Shown: piece after piece, positions 6,755-10,196 of the stretch | How the letters are laid out: each line of letters begins with the position of its first letter | Numbering within the stretch: position 1 is the stretch's first letter | Assembly (NCBI GenBank): GCA_046760705.1 | Contig: JBHIER010000079.1 | Span: forward strand, 1-10,196 | DNA length: 10,196 bases | Source of the DNA: JBHIER01 sp046760705 [NCBI: bacterium] | GTDB lineage: Bacteria; JBHIER01; G020348925 | Reading direction: 5' to 3' | Translations under genes and position numbers: made by a program | Notes under the pieces: generated by a model | Databases searched by the model: none | The model's input: only the letters and a program-made list of their open reading frames with translations | Told to the model about the DNA's origin: nothing

Positions 6755-8098
6755 ATGGAGAACAGAGACGTTGGAATCCTGGTGGTGGATGATGAGCTCG
6801 TGGTGAGGGAATCTCTGTACAACTGGTTCAGAGAGGACGGCTATCGGGTCGACACGGCCGAAGATGCCAAGGCGGCCCTCAAAAAGTTACACCAGAGCTC
6901 CTGGGATATCGTGCTCTTAGATATAAAAATGCCTGGCATGGACGGGATGGAACTACAGAAGAGGATCAAGGAGATAGACGCAAACATCATCGTCATCATG
7001 ATCACCGCCTATGCGGCGGTGGACACGGCTGTTCAGGCATTGAAGGAAGGGGCCTTCGACTATGTGACCAAGCCTTTTGATCCGGATGACATGAGCCATC
7101 TCATCCGCAATGCCGTTGCCCAGCGGAAACTGACGACGGAGAATATTCAGCTCCGCCAGAAGATCGACGAGCTGTCGAAATTTGATGGGATCGTCGGCGA
7201 AAGCCTTTCAATGAAGCGGGTCTTTGAGCTGGTACACACGGTGGCCCAGTCCGACGCTACGGTGGTCATTCACGGTGAGAGCGGCACGGGCAAGGAGCTG
7301 GTGGCCCGGGCCATTCACAGCAACAGCCCGCGGCGCTACTTCCCCATCATTCCCGTCAACTGCGGGGCACTGCCTGAGGGGATATTGGAGAGTGAAATTT
7401 TCGGCCACGAGAAAGGGGCCTTCACTGGGGCCCAATACAGAAGAAAGGGGAAGTTGGAAATGGCTGACGGAGGCACGCTCTTCTTGGACGAAATCTCCAA
7501 CATCGGTATGAAAACCCAGATGGATCTGCTCAGGGTGCTGGAGACGAAGAAATTCACCAGGTTGGGAGGAAGTCAGGAGATCACTGTCGATTTTCGGGTC
7601 GTCTGTGCCACCAACCAGAACCTGGAAAAGATGGTCGAAGAGGGTACCTTTCGTGAGGATCTCTACTATCGCATCAACGTTTTCGCTATTCATCTGCCTC
7701 CCCTGCGGGAACGGCAATCGGACATCCCGCTCCTGGCTCAGCATTTTGTTAAAAAATATGCCCTGGCCATGAACAAGCAGATCGCGGAGATCTCCCCGGA
7801 GGCCATGGATTTGCTTGTCCGATACGATTGGCCGGGAAACGTAAGGGAGCTGGAAAACGCCATCGAACGGGCCATGGTGGTTGGCAAACCGCCTCGCATC
7901 AACCCCACGGATCTGCCGTTTCAACTGAGCAGCAAGAAGGCGGTCCCTGCGGCTGATTCCTTAGAGGAGGTTGAGAAAACTCATATCTTAAACGTACTGG
8001 AGCGTATGGGTTGGAACATCTCCCGTTCGGCTGAGATCCTCAAGATCGATCGAGTGACCCTGTACAACAAGATAAAAAAATACGACTTACAGAAATAG
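6755..8098 (+). CDS. NtrC-family sigma54-dependent response regulator
   Basis: The 447-residue protein is the evident partner of the kinase. The receiver domain (1-120) has acidic D12/D13, phospho-acceptor D56 (LLDIKMPGMDG), T84 and K106. The AAA+ domain has Walker A GESGTGKE (174-181), the sigma54-contacting GAFTGA loop (221-226), Walker B LFLDE (D245, E246), and WPGNVRELENAIERA in the sensor II region. A Fis-type helix-turn-helix closes it (GWNISRSAEILKIDRVTLYNKIKKY). All residues needed for activation appear intact. It should bind upstream enhancer sites when phosphorylated and hydrolyse ATP to open sigma54 promoters. Its AAGGAG site (6738-6743) overlaps the kinase stop codon, with 11 bases to the ATG, so the two are translated from one message. 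Its targets cannot be read from this window with confidence. Confidence 0.96.
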   Translation: MENRDVGILVVDDELVVRESLYNWFREDGYRVDTAEDAKAALKKLHQSSWDIVLLDIKMPGMDGMELQKRIKEIDANIIVIMITAYAAVDTAVQALKEGAFDYVTKPFDPDDMSHLIRNAVAQRKLTTENIQLRQKIDELSKFDGIVGESLSMKRVFELVHTVAQSDATVVIHGESGTGKELVARAIHSNSPRRYFPIIPVNCGALPEGILESEIFGHEKGAFTGAQYRRKGKLEMADGGTLFLDEISNIGMKTQMDLLRVLETKKFTRLGGSQEITVDFRVVCATNQNLEKMVEEGTFREDLYYRINVFAIHLPPLRERQSDIPLLAQHFVKKYALAMNKQIAEISPEAMDLLVRYDWPGNVRELENAIERAMVVGKPPRINPTDLPFQLSSKKAVPAADSLEEVEKTHILNVLERMGWNISRSAEILKIDRVTLYNKIKKYDLQK

Positions 8099-8121
8099 CG
8101 AGACAAACCACCAAATCATTT

Positions 8122-8658
8122 ATGTCTTCCCTATATGTGGTCCCTATCAAATTGTCAAAGGATTTGCTGCTTCCGCCTCTTCGGGAAAGAATTTTGAATA
8201 CCTTTCATATAGAGACGAAGATTGGCGCTTTTTCGATCGATCCCTCCTCCGGTTACGACTCCTCCCGAAATCAATACAACTCCTCAGCTCTTTTGGCTGA
8301 ATTGATTGCGACACAACCTAAAGACACCCTTCGAATTTTGGGAGTAGCCGATCTCGATCTGTTCGTCCCTGTGCTCACTTTCGTATTCGGCGAGGCTCAA
8401 CTCAACGGTCCGGCCGCAGTCGTCTCGATCCACCGGCTGAAGAATCAATTCTATGGGCTGCCTAAAGATGAGAGATTGCTTCAAGAGCGATTGGAGAAGG
8501 AGGCCATCCATGAGCTCGGCCACACCTTCGGTCTCCTCCACTGCCGGGATGATAGCTGTGTTATGAGCGCATCCACGTACGTCGAAAACATCGATCTGAA
8601 ATCCGACAGGTTCTGCTTCTCTTGCAGTAAGATCCTCAATGGGAGGAAGGATCCATGA
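8122..8658 (+). CDS. amzA: Archaemetzincin-type zinc metalloprotease (peptidase family M54)
   Basis: The 178-residue protein has the full archaemetzincin signature: H130-E-L-G-H134-TFGLL-H140 as the HExxHxxGxxH catalytic zinc site, followed directly by C141-RDDS-C146-VM. The later cysteines are C165 and C168 (FCFSC). M148 is the metzincin Met, and the four cysteines form the family's structural zinc site. The N-terminus, LYVVPIKLSKDLLLPPLRERI, is also family-like, and the length matches the small prokaryotic members. There is no signal peptide, so it should be cytoplasmic. It lies 23 bp after the regulator gene without a promoter between, so it is probably co-transcribed. No good ribosome binding site precedes the ATG (the region reads CCACCAAATCATTT), so translation may be weak or coupled. 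The physiological substrate of prokaryotic members is unknown to me. Confidence 0.93.
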   Translation: MSSLYVVPIKLSKDLLLPPLRERILNTFHIETKIGAFSIDPSSGYDSSRNQYNSSALLAELIATQPKDTLRILGVADLDLFVPVLTFVFGEAQLNGPAAVVSIHRLKNQFYGLPKDERLLQERLEKEAIHELGHTFGLLHCRDDSCVMSASTYVENIDLKSDRFCFSCSKILNGRKDP

Positions 8659-8681
8659 GAGAAATACAGTTCAGACTTGTT

Positions 8682-8697
8682 GGGAATCGCCCTTCCC
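8682..8697 (+). terminator. Weak hairpin after the archaemetzincin gene
   Basis: GGGAA (8682-8686) pairs with TTCCC (8693-8697) around a 6-base loop, 24 bp after the stop. Only a scattered T-rich stretch follows. It may help end the kinase-regulator-protease transcript, but the stem is short. Confidence 0.25.
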
Positions 8698-8727
8698 TGT
8701 GCATTTCTTGCCACCCTCAATTTTAGT

Positions 8728-8756
8728 TTGACAATCTTGATTTTTCAGCCTATTTT
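8728..8756 (+). promoter_or_regulatory. Sigma70-type promoter upstream of the dockerin-protein remnant
   Basis: A perfect TTGACA (8728-8733) is followed after 17 bases by TATTTT (8751-8756) in an AT-rich stretch. Transcription would start near 8763 and run about 115 bases to the ATG at 8877. The remaining bases 8757-8876 show no gene and no riboswitch I recognise. Confidence 0.55.
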
Positions 8757-8876
8757 ATGATTGCTTTATGGCCGCGGAAGACAAATGCATCTTCTCGCTG
8801 CTGAAAAGCCGGAGTAAATCTTGACTTAACAATCGGAAAATGGGATCCTTTACCCGTATAAAGAAGGCCTGAGAAC

Positions 8877-8972
8877 ATGAAAAGAACAATCATTGTCCAC
8901 TGGGATTTTGGTCATTGGAAGTTGTTTCGGATTTCGATATTCGAATTTCGGATTTATACCTCGTCGGTTTGA
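8877..8972 (+). pseudogene. Probable 5' stub of the interrupted secreted-protein gene
   Basis: The ATG at 8877 opens a 31-codon frame beginning MKRTIIV, like the first residues of a signal peptide. The frame enters the AT-rich repeat after about 5-7 codons and ends at TGA 8970. It lies downstream of a good promoter. I infer that it is the original start region of the gene whose tail resumes at 9010. The alternative is a chance short ORF. Confidence 0.4.
8891..8957. repeat. AT-rich dispersed intergenic repeat (TTCGGATTT-type)
   Basis: The stretch contains GATTTTGGTCATTGGAA followed by two copies of TTTCGGATTT (8925-8934 and 8946-8955) around ATATTCGAAT. On the reverse strand it reads AAATCCGAAATTCGAATATC, a pattern I recognise from many Desulfobacterota and other environmental genomes, where its spurious translation resembles SEIRISKSETTSNDQNP. 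Base composition differs sharply from the flanks. The exact ends are my estimate. Confidence 0.6.
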
Positions 8973-9036
8973 GGCGAAGCTTCGCTATGAAGAGGCGGTG
9001 AGGGGTTAGGTTACTGTTGTCAGAGACGGTGGGGAG

Positions 9037-10196
9037 ATGACCGATACGGTCGTCATTGATCAGGCATATCAGTCCATCAACATTACTGTTGATGGTTTGC
9101 CCACCGAGGTACTCCTCGACAGAGACAACTGGATCTTGAAAGAGGTGACACACATCACCACCCCTCTCGTTTCATGCACAGACTATTCCATTAACGATGA
9201 AACCGGCAACACTAACGGTGTACCCGACCCGGGAGAACAAGTCGATCTTGTGGTGATGTTGCTCAACACCGGGATGGAAGCCACAGGCCTTGCAGCCTCC
9301 ATATCGACTCAGGATCCGGATGTTGACATCGTCGACGGGACAGCGGAGTTTGGAAGTCTGGGTTACGGTCAAACAGCCTCGAACGGGGATGATCCCATCG
9401 TCTTCGAAGTCGATGCCGAGGCCAAGAGCAAAGTGGTTCTTTTTGTGATGTCCATCACGGCTGATGGCGGATACAGTATGAGCGATAGCATCTATATCAC
9501 CATCGGCCCGGCCACCATCCTGGTGGTTGATGATGACTTAGGGGAGGAGTATGAAGAGTATTACACAGATGGGCTTTTTCTCTCCTACCCCTTCGACCTG
9601 TGGGAGGTTGCGACCAAAGGGGTCCCATCGGAGACACTCTTCTATTATGAAGCCGTGGTCTGGTTGACCGGCGATGAGAGGACATCGACGCTCACCTCTG
9701 AGGAACAGACGGCCCTCAAGCAGTACCTTGACGGCGGTGGCCACCTGTTCGTCACAGGGCAGGATATGGGCTACGATCTGGTGGAGACCGGTTCGGCTGA
9801 AGATGCGGGCTTCTATCGGGATTACCTCCACGCGGAATATGTGAGTGATGTGTCGCCTGATAATATTTTGTCCGGGGTAAGTGGTGATCCCATCTCCGAC
9901 GATGTCTCATATCTGAGTCTGGCTGCTGGCGGTGCAGATAATCAGGATTCACCCAGCATCATTGAGCCGCTTTCGGGAGCCAGCAGTGTCTTCACGTATC
10001 ATCCCTCCGGTACCACGGCTGGCATTAAATACGCCGCCGAATACAGGATGGTCTACTTCGCTTTCGGCTACGAAGGCGTCGGTGATTTTGGGACGGACCA
10101 CGCTAAAAGACGGGCCTCCATCATGGACAATGTCATCAAGTGGTTTCGGTACGTTCCTCAGAAAGGCGATGTCAATGAGGATGGCGAGGTGAATGT
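9037..10196 (+). CDS. Secreted multidomain protein, M1-peptidase-like tail + Ig-like + glutamine-amidotransferase-like + dockerin; N-terminally truncated, runs off window
   Basis: The frame is open from 9010 (after TAG 9007) to the window end. The first ATG is 9037, with GGGGAG directly abutting it, which is too close for normal initiation. The first 40 residues (TDTVVIDQAYQSINITVDGLPTEVLLD, then NWILKEV) match the C-terminal end of M1-type aminopeptidase domains, so the catalytic part is missing. An Ig-like segment follows (about 44-155) with NDETGNTNGVPDPGEQVDLV. Next is a class I glutamine-amidotransferase-like fold (about 158-372): ATILVVDDD, YYEAVVWLTGDE, YLDGGGHLFVTGQDMGYDL and MVYFAFGYEGV. 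At the edge GDVNEDGEVN (377-386) is the first calcium loop of a type I dockerin. Family members are secreted and large. This copy has no signal peptide of its own and is probably a degraded gene, though the remaining frame is uninterrupted for almost 1.2 kb. Confidence 0.75.
   Translation, partial: MTDTVVIDQAYQSINITVDGLPTEVLLDRDNWILKEVTHITTPLVSCTDYSINDETGNTNGVPDPGEQVDLVVMLLNTGMEATGLAASISTQDPDVDIVDGTAEFGSLGYGQTASNGDDPIVFEVDAEAKSKVVLFVMSITADGGYSMSDSIYITIGPATILVVDDDLGEEYEEYYTDGLFLSYPFDLWEVATKGVPSETLFYYEAVVWLTGDERTSTLTSEEQTALKQYLDGGGHLFVTGQDMGYDLVETGSAEDAGFYRDYLHAEYVSDVSPDNILSGVSGDPISDDVSYLSLAAGGADNQDSPSIIEPLSGASSVFTYHPSGTTAGIKYAAEYRMVYFAFGYEGVGDFGTDHAKRRASIMDNVIKWFRYVPQKGDVNEDGEVN

Noticed and set aside
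7208-7924. Reverse-strand open frame (238 codons) opposite the response regulator
   Set aside because: It is antisense to the conserved AAA+ domain and has no motif of its own.
8890-9153. Reverse-strand open frame of 87 codons across the AT-rich repeat
   Set aside because: Its start-distal end is the spurious translation of the dispersed repeat and the remainder is antisense to the M1-like tail.

Overview
The window looks like a chromosomal segment from an anaerobic, cytochrome-rich Gram-negative bacterium, most probably a Desulfobacterota (delta-proteobacterial) lineage. This rests on gene content and not on a database match. The clues are a formate dehydrogenase of the three-cluster type known from Desulfovibrio, a sensor kinase whose extracytoplasmic domain carries c-type heme motifs, an NtrC-type sigma54 activator, an outer-membrane porin, a bacterial archaemetzincin and a dockerin-bearing secreted protein. 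All recognisable genes lie on the + strand.

Region 1 (2-2366) is a formate dehydrogenase operon. It holds the C-terminal half of the molybdenum/tungsten catalytic subunit (its start is outside the window) and, 4 bp later, a complete iron-sulfur subunit with exactly 12 cluster cysteines. Region 2 (2392-3440) is the remains of a secreted thioredoxin-like/FMN-binding fusion gene. It has an in-frame TGA in the signal peptide, an apparent internal deletion with frameshift, and a second frameshift just before the FMN-attachment signature. Read across three frames it is convincing; read frame by frame it looks like one hypothetical protein plus noise. Region 3 (3587-4714) is an outer-membrane beta-barrel porin.

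Region 4 (4715-5104) is a 390-bp gap containing at least four inverted repeats and a good sigma70-type promoter (TTGCAA-N17-TATATT). It leads into region 5 (5105-8658), a probable operon of heme-c sensor histidine kinase, NtrC-family response regulator and archaemetzincin. The kinase probably reads a periplasmic redox or ligand signal and phosphorylates the regulator, which would activate sigma54 promoters. Why a zinc metalloprotease travels with them is unknown.

Region 6 (8659-10196) holds a TTGACA-N17-TATTTT promoter, a short ORF interrupted by an AT-rich dispersed repeat, and then a long open frame running off the end. That frame encodes the tail of an M1-peptidase-like domain, an Ig-like domain, a glutamine-amidotransferase-like domain and the start of a dockerin. 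It looks like a large secreted protein whose N-terminal catalytic part was lost at the repeat.

The strongest items for a second look are the decayed thioredoxin/FMN gene, the heme kinase-regulator-archaemetzincin linkage, the repeat-associated truncation and the inverted-repeat-rich intergenic region. I see no CRISPR array, tRNA, rRNA or complete mobile element.
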